Shown: positions 8,048-15,262 of the stretch, piece after piece
Numbering within the stretch: position 1 is the stretch's first letter
How the letters are laid out: each line of letters begins with the position of its first letter
Source: Chloroflexota bacterium
GTDB lineage: Bacteria > Chloroflexota > UBA6077
NCBI GenBank assembly: GCA_021806765.1
Contig: JAJZQR010000038.1
Span: forward strand, 1 to 27,627
Reading direction: 5' to 3'
DNA length: 27,627 nt
Notes under the pieces: generated by a model
Databases searched by the model: none
The model's input: only the letters and a program-made list of their open reading frames with translations
What the model was told of the DNA's origin: nothing
Position numbers and translations under genes: made by a program

Positions 8048-8151
8048 TGGACGCTACGGATTGCGGGGAATTGCCCCTAAAGAATCCTGGAGTTTTGCCG
8101 ATAATAGTGACAAGAGGCCGGTACAGGTAACCGGCAGAATAGGTAAAGATC

Positions 8152-8250
8152 GGGACCGATAAAGGCAAACCTACCGAAAGGTAGGGACGCAAAGCCGACG
8201 GCCTTAGACCCTTCCCAGAAGGGTGATGGCGGCTGGGCTACCGAAGTCCC
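8152..8250 (+). promoter_or_regulatory. Cyclic di-GMP-I (GEMM-I) riboswitch aptamer
   Basis: All conserved blocks are present in order. P1 pairs GGGAC (8152-8156) with GTCCC (8246-8250). GGCAAACC precedes a 6-bp stem CCTACC/GGTAGG capped by a GAAA tetraloop (8176-8179). GGGACGCAAAGCC follows. A second hairpin has arms ACCCTT (8208-8213) and AAGGGT (8219-8224). The conserved 3' side GATGGCGGCTGGGCTACCGA, the region facing the tetraloop, closes the fold. This is the class I c-di-GMP aptamer. It ends 59 bases before the start of the secreted glycosidase gene at 8310, which is therefore expected to respond to intracellular c-di-GMP. Direction of control cannot be read from the aptamer alone. Confidence 0.93.
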
Positions 8251-8285
8251 AGGAAGCATCTTACGCCGAGAGCGGCTGCATTCCT

Positions 8286-8309
8286 GGCGGTCCCGCAGGG
8301 GGGACTGCC
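8286..8309 (+). promoter_or_regulatory. Hairpin masking the ribosome binding site (likely riboswitch expression platform)
   Basis: GGCGGTCCC (8286-8294) pairs with GGGACTGCC (8301-8309), 9 bp including one G-U pair, with loop GCAGGG. The only ribosome-binding-like sequence, AGGGGGG (8297-8303), lies in its loop and right arm, and the ATG follows at once (8310). Two competing pairings exist: TTCCTGG (8281-8287) with CCAGGAA (8249-8255), and GGGACT (8301-8306) with AGTCCC of riboswitch P1 (8245-8250). The absence of a T-run argues for control of translation rather than of termination. Confidence 0.6.
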
Positions 8310-9341
8310 ATGGCATGTCTCGCACGGCTATTCTCTCTTCCCCGCAGATTCGGCCTACTCTTCGCCCTCGCGGGCCTCGGGGCCTCGGGTCTTGTCTTGG
8401 CCAACGCCTGGAGCCCGGCCACAGCCGCTCCTCTTCACTTCTCCCTCGGCGGGACTGCGGTGGTGGGACCGAAGGTCCAGGTCTCGGTTTCTGAACGCCT
8501 CCACAAGCTGAACCTGCAATGGTTCTACGACTACTCCCCCCGACTGGACGATGAACCTGCGGGAACGCGCAAGGTAGCAGTCCTCCGGGGCGGTGAGACG
8601 AACCGCACCGCTCTCGACCGAGTCGCGGAACAGGCGCGCCTGCACCCGGGCCACTACTGGATCATATTCAATGAGCCGGACCTGGAGGGGCAGGATCGGG
8701 TGAGCGACCAGTTCCTGGCCGCTCGGGGACAGCAGCGCTTCGACTACTATGCGCAGCTCTATCACGACTACGTGGCGGCACTGAAGCAAGCAGACCCCTC
8801 TGCCAAGATCGTCGCCCCCAACCTCTTCAACTGGGAAAACGGCTTTCAGGCCTGGATAGACGGTTTCCGGGCCGCGTATCGGGCCAGGTACGGTGTCGAG
8901 CCTCCGGTGGACGTCTGGGCGCTGCACCTCTACAGCTTTGACCCCAACTGGAAGAACCTTCCGATGCTGGACCTGAATTACTCCAAGACCCTCTACCGGG
9001 ACTTCCGCCAGTACGTGCACTCGATCCCGGGTCAGCAGTCGGCACCCATCTGGGTCACGGAGATGGGAACCATCTGGGGCTACCGCGACATCGTCAAAGG
9101 GCCCGACTCCCTGTACCGCGGCACCAACTACGCCTGGGGCGAGGTCACGGCCTTCCTGTCTGACCTGATCCCCTGGCTGGAGCAGGAGGGTGTCGATCGC
9201 TGGTTCCTCTTCGGGACCAACCCTGCACCCGATCCCTGGGCCGGTGTGGCCAACGCCCTTTACCTGTTGGACGATGCCGGACAGCCTACCGAGGCCGGTA
9301 GGCTGCTAACCGAGGGGATGTTGTTGGCTAAGGCCCAATGA
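8310..9341 (+). CDS. Secreted clan GH-A-like glycosidase under c-di-GMP riboswitch
   Basis: The 343-residue product has a signal peptide (basic RLFSLPRR, hydrophobic to ~residue 39, SPATA) and one catalytic domain. IIFNEPD places Glu122 as likely acid/base and WVTEMG places Glu251 as likely nucleophile, as in clan GH-A barrels near GH39/GH128. Other shared blocks with the C-terminal domain of the gene at 1802 are VAPNLFNWE, DVWALHLYSFD, TIWGYRDI and GVDRWFLFGTNPAPDP, so the two are paralogues; this one lacks the FGYPIS module. ATG 8310 was chosen because the longer in-frame start (GTG 8223) lies inside the riboswitch aptamer. A c-di-GMP-tuned extracellular enzyme suggests trimming of the cell's own exopolysaccharide during attachment or release; that is inference. 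Confidence 0.75.
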   Translation: MACLARLFSLPRRFGLLFALAGLGASGLVLANAWSPATAAPLHFSLGGTAVVGPKVQVSVSERLHKLNLQWFYDYSPRLDDEPAGTRKVAVLRGGETNRTALDRVAEQARLHPGHYWIIFNEPDLEGQDRVSDQFLAARGQQRFDYYAQLYHDYVAALKQADPSAKIVAPNLFNWENGFQAWIDGFRAAYRARYGVEPPVDVWALHLYSFDPNWKNLPMLDLNYSKTLYRDFRQYVHSIPGQQSAPIWVTEMGTIWGYRDIVKGPDSLYRGTNYAWGEVTAFLSDLIPWLEQEGVDRWFLFGTNPAPDPWAGVANALYLLDDAGQPTEAGRLLTEGMLLAKAQ

Positions 9342-9407
9342 CGGCGGCCTCGTGCGCATGAAGAAGCATGTCTCGGGCAGGGAGCTACCCACAGGGCGAG
9401 AAGGCTT

Positions 9408-11195
9408 CTACCACACCACCGGCAGCCGCTCTCCTGTTCTAAGATCCAGGAGGCCGAGGTCGGTCAAGTTGTACACCCAGGGGTAGCAGGTGAGGGTCAC
9501 GTAGGTGAGATACATGCTGGCATCGGGGCCCAGGCGCTCGGCAGGCCCCAGTTGACGCGTCGCGGCCTCTACATCCCTGATCTCTCGGACTACCGACGAG
9601 AGCGGCCGGTCGGTCATCAGCCCTGCGATGGGCAGTGCCATCTCTGCAACCACCCGGCCACCATCGACAACGGCGAACCCACCCTCCAACTCGGCAACCC
9701 GGTTCACAGCCATTGCCATGTCACCGTCGTCGGCGCCCGCAACCCAGATGTTGTGATGATCATGGGCGATGGTGCCGGCCACGGCGCCTCGCTGGAAACC
9801 CAGCCTCCAGAAGCACACACCCACGTTGCCCGTGGCCTTGTGCCTCTCCACGATGGCGAACTTGCATATCCCTCGCGCCTGATCGACCTGAACGGCTCCA
9901 TCCTTCACCGTCAGGCTCTCGACCAGGGGTTCCAGTTCGGCACCGTGGTAGCGGGGAGGGAGAACGTAGGCATGGACCTCTTCGCGTCCCTCCGGTGCCC
10001 GAATCTCGAAATCACCGGCTACCAGGGGGCGCGCCAGGTGTACCGAGTTGCGGGCATACTCGGGGATTGGCCTGTCAGGCAACTCTGCCACCATCCGGCC
10101 GTTTTCGGCTACCAGGCGACCGGAGGCGTACACTTTGGCGATCTCGAAGGACCTCAGGTCCCTCACCAGCAAGATATCTGCATAGCGGCCGGGGGCAATG
10201 GAGCCCACATCCCCCGCCAGGTTGAAGTGGGCCGCGTTGTTGAGAGTGGCCATCCGGATGACGTCCAAGGGATCCAGCCCATACTCGATCCCCTTGCGCA
10301 GATCGTAGTCCAGATGCCCCAGTCTCTCCAGATCTGCAGCGTGCCGATCGTCCACGGCCAGCCCCACCATCCGCTGGTCCACCTTCGTCTCCCTCAGAAC
10401 CGGCACCGCCTGCTCCAGATGGGAGGCTCGAAGCTGAACGAAGGTGCCACGGCGGATCTTGTCGAGGGTGCCCTGGCCGGTCAGGGAAGCGTGGGTCGAC
10501 GACAGGCCCGTGGCGATCCAAGCTTCCAACTCCGGTAGCGGCACGTCGCCATGCCCCTCCGGAGCCTTTCCCGCACGCCGAGTGACCTCGATCATGCCGT
10601 GAAGCCGATCGTCATTGGCAAATAGACGCGCGAAGTCCATCACCTCGGCGAGCCCCACCACTCCTTCCAGCCTCAGCAGTTCAGCGATCTGGTTCGGATC
10701 CAGATCAGCCGCTGTAGTCTCGAAGGGGGAGGGGGGAGTGGCCGACGATACGGTCACATATATGTGCTGTGGGATCAGCGCTTCCTCTTCCAGGAAGTAC
10801 CTGACCCCCTCTGCTCCCAGGACGTTGCAGATTTCGTGGGAATCCTCGACCAGAGTGGTGATGCCGTGAGGGAGGGTGGCCTCAGCATGTCGGATGGGAG
10901 AGAGCCGGGAACTCTCGATGTGGTAGTGGGAGTCCACCAACCCTGGCACCAGGTAGTAGCCACGGGCGTCGACGACCACAGTGTTGGGGCCTACCGTTCT
11001 CCCCGCATTCCCCACCACTGCGACCCGCTCGCCGCACACGGCCACGTCGGTATCGAGGATCAACTCGCCGGTGTATACGTTGACCAGTGTTCCGCCTCTC
11101 AGCACCAGGTCGGCGTGAGCCCTGCCGAGAGCCACATCGACGAGACGCTGCCGAGCTCGCTGCTGCGGGCCTAGCGAGTAGGTCGACTCGAACAT
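9408..11195 (-). CDS. ade: Adenine deaminase family amidohydrolase
   Basis: The 595-residue length and two-domain layout fit adenine deaminase (adenine to hypoxanthine plus ammonia). The metal and active-site blocks are visible: HYHIESS (~residue 89), EDSHEICNVLG, GLAEVMDF, EGHGD, STHAS, VDDRH, and the C-terminal-domain block RGAVAGTIAHDHHNI. Compared with E. coli Ade, the usual DPHEI reads DSHEI, and the position of CHE or DHE reads THA, losing an acidic residue; metal-ligand histidines and the Asp-Asp pair are kept. The substrate may therefore differ from adenine. ATG 11195 has an upstream GGAGGT at 9-base spacing. It is the last gene of an operon with an ABC importer (26-base gap), implying that it acts on the imported compound. 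Confidence 0.75.
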   Translation of the reverse strand: MFESTYSLGPQQRARQRLVDVALGRAHADLVLRGGTLVNVYTGELILDTDVAVCGERVAVVGNAGRTVGPNTVVVDARGYYLVPGLVDSHYHIESSRLSPIRHAEATLPHGITTLVEDSHEICNVLGAEGVRYFLEEEALIPQHIYVTVSSATPPSPFETTAADLDPNQIAELLRLEGVVGLAEVMDFARLFANDDRLHGMIEVTRRAGKAPEGHGDVPLPELEAWIATGLSSTHASLTGQGTLDKIRRGTFVQLRASHLEQAVPVLRETKVDQRMVGLAVDDRHAADLERLGHLDYDLRKGIEYGLDPLDVIRMATLNNAAHFNLAGDVGSIAPGRYADILLVRDLRSFEIAKVYASGRLVAENGRMVAELPDRPIPEYARNSVHLARPLVAGDFEIRAPEGREEVHAYVLPPRYHGAELEPLVESLTVKDGAVQVDQARGICKFAIVERHKATGNVGVCFWRLGFQRGAVAGTIAHDHHNIWVAGADDGDMAMAVNRVAELEGGFAVVDGGRVVAEMALPIAGLMTDRPLSSVVREIRDVEAATRQLGPAERLGPDASMYLTYVTLTCYPWVYNLTDLGLLDLRTGERLPVVW

Positions 11196-11221
11196 GAGTG
11201 AATGACCTCCGATGTATTGCC

Positions 11222-12292
11222 TTAGCCCTGCTTCGCGAGCAGCCTGACTTTGGAGGGCGGCAGTTCCAGCCTGACGCGTTCGCCGACGTCCAGATCGGGA
11301 GGGGTGGAACTGCGGGCCAGCAGTCGAAGCCCTCCCGGAAGGGCTATACTGAAGCTGATATTGATCCCTTCGTAGGTTACCAACTCCACGGTGCCCGCCA
11401 CCTCGTTGCGCCCCCCGGCCTCCCCGGCCGGTTTGATCACCAACTGCTCCGGCCGGATGGTCACCGTAACCTCCGAGCCTCGAGACAGTCCAGCCGTGGG
11501 CGGGCCCTGGATCACCGTGCCGGCCACTCGGATCGCTGCGGAATCTGCCGAAGAGCCCTCCAGGGTACCCGGCAAGAAGTTGGTGTAGCCCATGAAATCG
11601 GCCACATAGGGGGTGGCGGGGGCATCAAAGATCTCCTGCGGACTGCCCACCTGCTCGGCCTTGCCCTGGCGCATCACTACCACACGATCCGAAAGGGTGA
11701 GGGCCTCTTCCTGGTCGTGAGTCACGAAGATGGTGGCTATCCCCACCTCCTTCTGGATTCGCCGCAGTTCCACCCTCAGTTGCGCCCGCAGTTTGGCGTC
11801 CAAGCTGGAAAGGGGCTCGTCCAGCAGCAGAACCGATGGAGAGATGACGATGGCTCGCGCCAGGGCGACCCGCTGCTGCTGGCCGCCGGAGAGCTGGCGC
11901 GGGTAGCGTCCGTCCAGCCCCTTTAGCCCCACCATGTTCAGGACGTCGGCCACACGAGAGCGGATCTCGCCCCGGGGCACTCTCCGCATCTCCAGGCCAA
12001 AAGCCACGTTCTCCCCCACCGTCATGTGGGGAAAGAGGGCGTAGTTCTGGAAGACGACCCCCATGTTTCTCCTGCTGGGGGGAAGGCCATTCATCGGCCT
12101 GCCCTCCACATAGATCCGGCCGCTGCTGGGCTCGGCAAAACCCGCTACCATCCGCAGAGTGGTGGTCTTGCCGCATCCGCTGGGGCCGAGAAGTGAAAGG
12201 AACTCGCCCTGCTTCACTTCCAGGGAGAGGTCGTCCACCGCCATCAGGTTGTCGTACTTCTTCGATAAGTGGTCGAGGACCAGGTAGCTCAT
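11222..12292 (-). CDS. ABC transporter ATPase, PotA-like (CUT1/POPT-type importer)
   Basis: The 356-residue protein has a complete nucleotide-binding domain: Walker A GPSGCGKTT (~residue 36), Q-loop in VFQNYALFPHMTVGENVAFG, signature LSGGQQQRVALARA, Walker B with LLLDEPLSSLDAKLR, and the switch histidine in FVTHDQEEAL. The last ~110 residues are a TOBE-type regulatory domain (TIRPEQLVI). The layout is that of polyamine- or iron-type importers. It would power the two permeases encoded just upstream; its ATG lies one base from the stop of the second permease gene. Substrate specificity cannot be read from the ATPase. Confidence 0.9.
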   Translation of the reverse strand: MSYLVLDHLSKKYDNLMAVDDLSLEVKQGEFLSLLGPSGCGKTTTLRMVAGFAEPSSGRIYVEGRPMNGLPPSRRNMGVVFQNYALFPHMTVGENVAFGLEMRRVPRGEIRSRVADVLNMVGLKGLDGRYPRQLSGGQQQRVALARAIVISPSVLLLDEPLSSLDAKLRAQLRVELRRIQKEVGIATIFVTHDQEEALTLSDRVVVMRQGKAEQVGSPQEIFDAPATPYVADFMGYTNFLPGTLEGSSADSAAIRVAGTVIQGPPTAGLSRGSEVTVTIRPEQLVIKPAGEAGGRNEVAGTVELVTYEGINISFSIALPGGLRLLARSSTPPDLDVGERVRLELPPSKVRLLAKQG

Positions 12293-12293
12293 G

Positions 12294-13085
12294 TCAGTAC
12301 GCCTTCAGGAAAACATCCAGCCCGAGGGTCCGCTCCAGCATCAGCATCACCGTGATGGTCAGGAGGATCATCACCACGGAGATAGCGGCAATGGTTGGAT
12401 CGAAGCTGAACTCGATGTAGGTGAGCATCCGAATGGGAAGAGGCGTCGCTTTCGGACTGCTGAGGAACAGCGAAACCGTGACATCATCGAAAGAAATAAG
12501 GAAGGCGAAAAGTCCCCCCGCCACCATCCCCGGCTTGATGCTGGGCATGGTGACCCGCCAGAAGGTTTGCAGGCCGTTAGCGCCCAGGCTTCCCGCTGCC
12601 TCCTCCAGAGAGACCGGCATCGTGGCCAGACTGGCGTAGACGCTGCGGACCACATAGGGCAGGGTTATGACCAGGTGGGCCAGCAGCAGTGCGGTGAAGG
12701 TGTCGATGCGACCCACCAGGGCGAAGGTCTGCAGCATGGCGAATCCGAAAGCTATTGCCGGCAGGGTCAGGGGGGATAGCAGAAAGTCCAGCAGCCCTCC
12801 TCTTCCTGGGATCCGATGGCGGCTGAGGGCTAGAGCCGCCATGGTGCCAGATATCAACGAAAGGGTGGTGCTGGTGGCTGCCAGGGCTATGCTGGTGAAG
12901 AAGCTTTCCACGAAGCCCCGGACCTGGAAGATGTTCTGGTACCACTTGAGCGATACGGCGTCTATGGGAAACTTCAGATAGGGTGATGGACTCAGTGAGG
13001 CAAAGATCACAATGACGATGGGCGCCAGGAGGAAGAAATACACCACCGCGCCGGCGACCACCAGGAGAGGACGGCCCATCTTCAT
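12294..13085 (-). CDS. ABC transporter permease, PotC-like
   Basis: The 263-residue protein has six predicted membrane segments and the cytoplasmic coupling motif EEAAGSLGANGLQTFWRVTMPSI, written here across its EAA loop (E-A-A-x3-G). ATG 13085 overlaps the preceding permease stop (ATGA), so it is preferred over the long in-frame extension to 13742, which lies inside the other permease gene in a different frame. The product forms a heterodimer with the next protein in the inner membrane. Family: binding-protein-dependent transport permease of the spermidine/putrescine type. Confidence 0.88.
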   Translation of the reverse strand: MKMGRPLLVVAGAVVYFFLLAPIVIVIFASLSPSPYLKFPIDAVSLKWYQNIFQVRGFVESFFTSIALAATSTTLSLISGTMAALALSRHRIPGRGGLLDFLLSPLTLPAIAFGFAMLQTFALVGRIDTFTALLLAHLVITLPYVVRSVYASLATMPVSLEEAAGSLGANGLQTFWRVTMPSIKPGMVAGGLFAFLISFDDVTVSLFLSSPKATPLPIRMLTYIEFSFDPTIAAISVVMILLTITVMLMLERTLGLDVFLKAY

Positions 13086-13978
13086 GAGGCTCCTCCCCTT
13101 CCCACCCGACCCAGCAACCGTTGGGACACTGCCACGATACCCAGCGTGACCACCAGAAGTACCGAGGCCAGCGCCGCAGCCATCGCCCAATCGAACGTGA
13201 CCTGCACGTTTTGATAGACCATGGTGCTCGTCACCTTCACGGTGGGGCCGCCCAGCAATTGTGGAGTCACGAAAGCCGTCATGCTGATGCAGAAGACCAG
13301 CACTGAGCCGGCTATCAGCCCGGGCACGCTGAGAGGAAAGATCACCCTCCGGAAAGTCTGCCACCCGCCCGCCCCCAGGCTGTGGCACGCGTCCTCCAGC
13401 GCCGGATCTATGGTCTGAATTATGGCTGCCAGCGAGAGGATCATGTATGGCAACAGGATGTGGACCAAGCCGATGGCGACGCCCTTGATATCGTACATCA
13501 ACTTCACCGGCTCCTCTACCAGATGCAGGCTTCGGAGCAACTGATTGAGCACCCCATTGTTTCCCAGCCATACCATCCATCCATAGGAGCGCACCAGGGC
13601 ACTCACCAGGAAGGGAAAGATGGTAGCGATCATCAGCAGGCCTCGATAGCGAGAGCGGGTGCGAGCGAGCAGGTAGGCGGCTGGATACCCGAGTACGGCC
13701 GAGATGAGGGTGACGACGACGCTGAGTTGGACCGTCCGCCACAGGATCTCGTGGTAGAAGGGATCGAACAGGAACTTCTCGTAGTTGCCTAGAGAGATCG
13801 CTCCTGACTTGTTTAGCAGCGAGCCCCGCAGCAGCAACAGTTGCGGACCCACGAACAGCACCAGCAACGTCACAACTGCCGGAGCCGCTAACATCAGGGG
13901 AATGAACAGCTTTCTGTTACGCATGTCATCCAATGCAGGGGGGAGTCCAGAGGAGGATGGGCGCTCACTCGCGTCCAC
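13082..13978 (-). CDS. ABC transporter permease, PotB-like
   Basis: The 298-residue frame begins GTG 13978, with residues MDASERPSSSG before a typical permease start; an internal ATG at 13924 (MRNRKLFIPLM) would give 280 residues. The AGGAGG sequence directly abuts the GTG with no spacing, so the GTG start is weakly supported and 13924 is quite possible. Six membrane helices and the EAA motif (DACHSLGAGGWQTFRRVIFP) place it with PotB/CysT permeases. It pairs with the neighbouring PotC-like subunit and overlaps that gene by four bases. The gap from the binding-protein gene is 30 bases. Confidence 0.88.
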   Translation of the reverse strand: MDASERPSSSGLPPALDDMRNRKLFIPLMLAAPAVVTLLVLFVGPQLLLLRGSLLNKSGAISLGNYEKFLFDPFYHEILWRTVQLSVVVTLISAVLGYPAAYLLARTRSRYRGLLMIATIFPFLVSALVRSYGWMVWLGNNGVLNQLLRSLHLVEEPVKLMYDIKGVAIGLVHILLPYMILSLAAIIQTIDPALEDACHSLGAGGWQTFRRVIFPLSVPGLIAGSVLVFCISMTAFVTPQLLGGPTVKVTSTMVYQNVQVTFDWAMAAALASVLLVVTLGIVAVSQRLLGRVGRGGAS

Positions 13979-14008
13979 CCTCCTCGTAATAGAGCTTGGA
14001 CAGCTATC

Positions 14009-15109
14009 CTACTGGGTGATCTCTTTGTTCCAGCGGTCGACCCACTGGTCTCGGACGGTGAGCAGATAGTCCCAGTCCAGAGTCTTGATCCCCTTCATCG
14101 CTTCCTCGCCATAGGTGACGTTCTTAGCAACGTCGGGGCTCAACTTCACCTCTTTGTTCGTGGGACCATCGTTCAGCGCCTGGGCCTCCTCCGTTTGGGC
14201 CTCAGTAGAAATCCAGAAGTTGATGAACTTGACGGCCAGGTCGCGATTCTTGCTGTTGGCGGTGACATTCAGGGTGTTGATGTTGCCCAGGGCGCCCTCC
14301 TTGGGAGCTACCCACTTCACCGGCATATCCTTCAGGTCCTTGACGAAGATGTCCATGTACTGGGCGACCCAACCCTCTTCCCGCTGGAGAAGCTGCTCTT
14401 CCTCGGCCGTCGTCGAGTAGAACTTCAGAACGCTCGGCTTCAGCCGCTTCATCGCCTCGAAGCCGGGATCGATGTTCTTGGCGCCTCCCCCGTTCATCTC
14501 TGCCGCGATCTGCAGCAGTCCGATGCCATGGGTCGCGACGATATCCGACACGATCACCTTGCCCTTGAACTCCGGCCTCCAAAGATCGCCCCACGAGGTG
14601 ATGTCCTGCTTGACATACTTGGTGTTGTAGAGGATGCCTGACCTGTTGATGGTGTAGCCGGGCCCGTATCCGTTGGTCGGCCTGGCGAAATCGTACAGCT
14701 TCGCGAGGTTGGGCAACTCTTCGGGCTTGATCTTGCCGAAGACGCCATCCTTGATGGCCATAGCCGCAAAGTAGTCGGTTAGCATGGCCACGTCGATCTG
14801 GGGGTTGTTCTTGTAGGCTCGCAGCTTGTTCAAGCGGTCGGCATTGTTGCCAGGATCCGTGATAACCTTGACGTTATACTCCTTCTCGAACTGCGCGGCC
14901 ACTTTGCGGACACCCTGCTCATAGGTTCCGCCCCAGGTTGCCACCACGAGTTCGCGAGGCGCGCCGGTATTTCCGGCTGCCGGAGCGGCCTGCTTCTCCG
15001 CCGTAGCGGCCGCAGTTGCACCAGGAGCAGGGGCTGCAGCGCTCGGCTTCTCTGCGGGAGCAGCGGACCAGCAGGCAGCGGATAGGATGGCGAGGATCAG
15101 CGCAGACAC
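14009..15109 (-). CDS. ABC transporter substrate-binding lipoprotein, PotD-like; 5' end uncertain
   Basis: The mature part (VVATWGGTYEQGVRKVAAQFEK..., ~330 residues) matches periplasmic binding proteins of the spermidine/putrescine or bacterial SBP_8 type, with conserved WGDLWRPEFKGKV and the hinge region GYTINRSGILYN. A lipobox-like LSAAC follows a hydrophobic run, then an Ala/Pro-rich tether (~40 residues), as expected for a membrane-tethered receptor. The only standard start before an in-frame stop (TGA at 15140-15142) is GTG 15109, which leaves just 12 residues before the Cys and no basic residue; CTG 15124 or a one-base error in the G4 run at 15129-15132 would give a better signal peptide. 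It is the first gene of the transporter operon. The ligand is unknown. Confidence 0.8.
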   Translation of the reverse strand: MSALILAILSAACWSAAPAEKPSAAAPAPGATAAATAEKQAAPAAGNTGAPRELVVATWGGTYEQGVRKVAAQFEKEYNVKVITDPGNNADRLNKLRAYKNNPQIDVAMLTDYFAAMAIKDGVFGKIKPEELPNLAKLYDFARPTNGYGPGYTINRSGILYNTKYVKQDITSWGDLWRPEFKGKVIVSDIVATHGIGLLQIAAEMNGGGAKNIDPGFEAMKRLKPSVLKFYSTTAEEEQLLQREEGWVAQYMDIFVKDLKDMPVKWVAPKEGALGNINTLNVTANSKNRDLAVKFINFWISTEAQTEEAQALNDGPTNKEVKLSPDVAKNVTYGEEAMKGIKTLDWDYLLTVRDQWVDRWNKEITQ

Positions 15110-15230
15110 CAGGGTGAGGACCAGTGCGCCCCATCGGCTTCACACAACGCGCCCACCGGACCGCTGGACGGCGGATGAGGCCGCGCTCGGCCTTCTGCTG
15201 TTCGCCGTCGCACAAGTGTCTCCCGGCCGC

Positions 15231-15236
15231 TATAAT
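15231..15236 (+). promoter_or_regulatory. Consensus -10 element (TATAAT) for the ftsK-type gene
   Basis: A perfect TATAAT lies 27 bases before the GTG start, which puts a transcription start near 15243, followed by AAAGGA and the GTG. No good -35 hexamer is found at 16-18 bases upstream, so the promoter may depend on an activator, or the match may be chance in this GC-rich divergent region. Confidence 0.4.
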
Positions 15237-15262
15237 GGGCATCACTGTACAAAAGGAAGGCT

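Noticed and set aside
8100..8105. GATAAT as a -10 box for the riboswitch transcript
   Set aside because: No acceptable -35 hexamer at 16-18 bases upstream; the nearest TTGCCC is 23 bases away. Transcription may instead come from further upstream.
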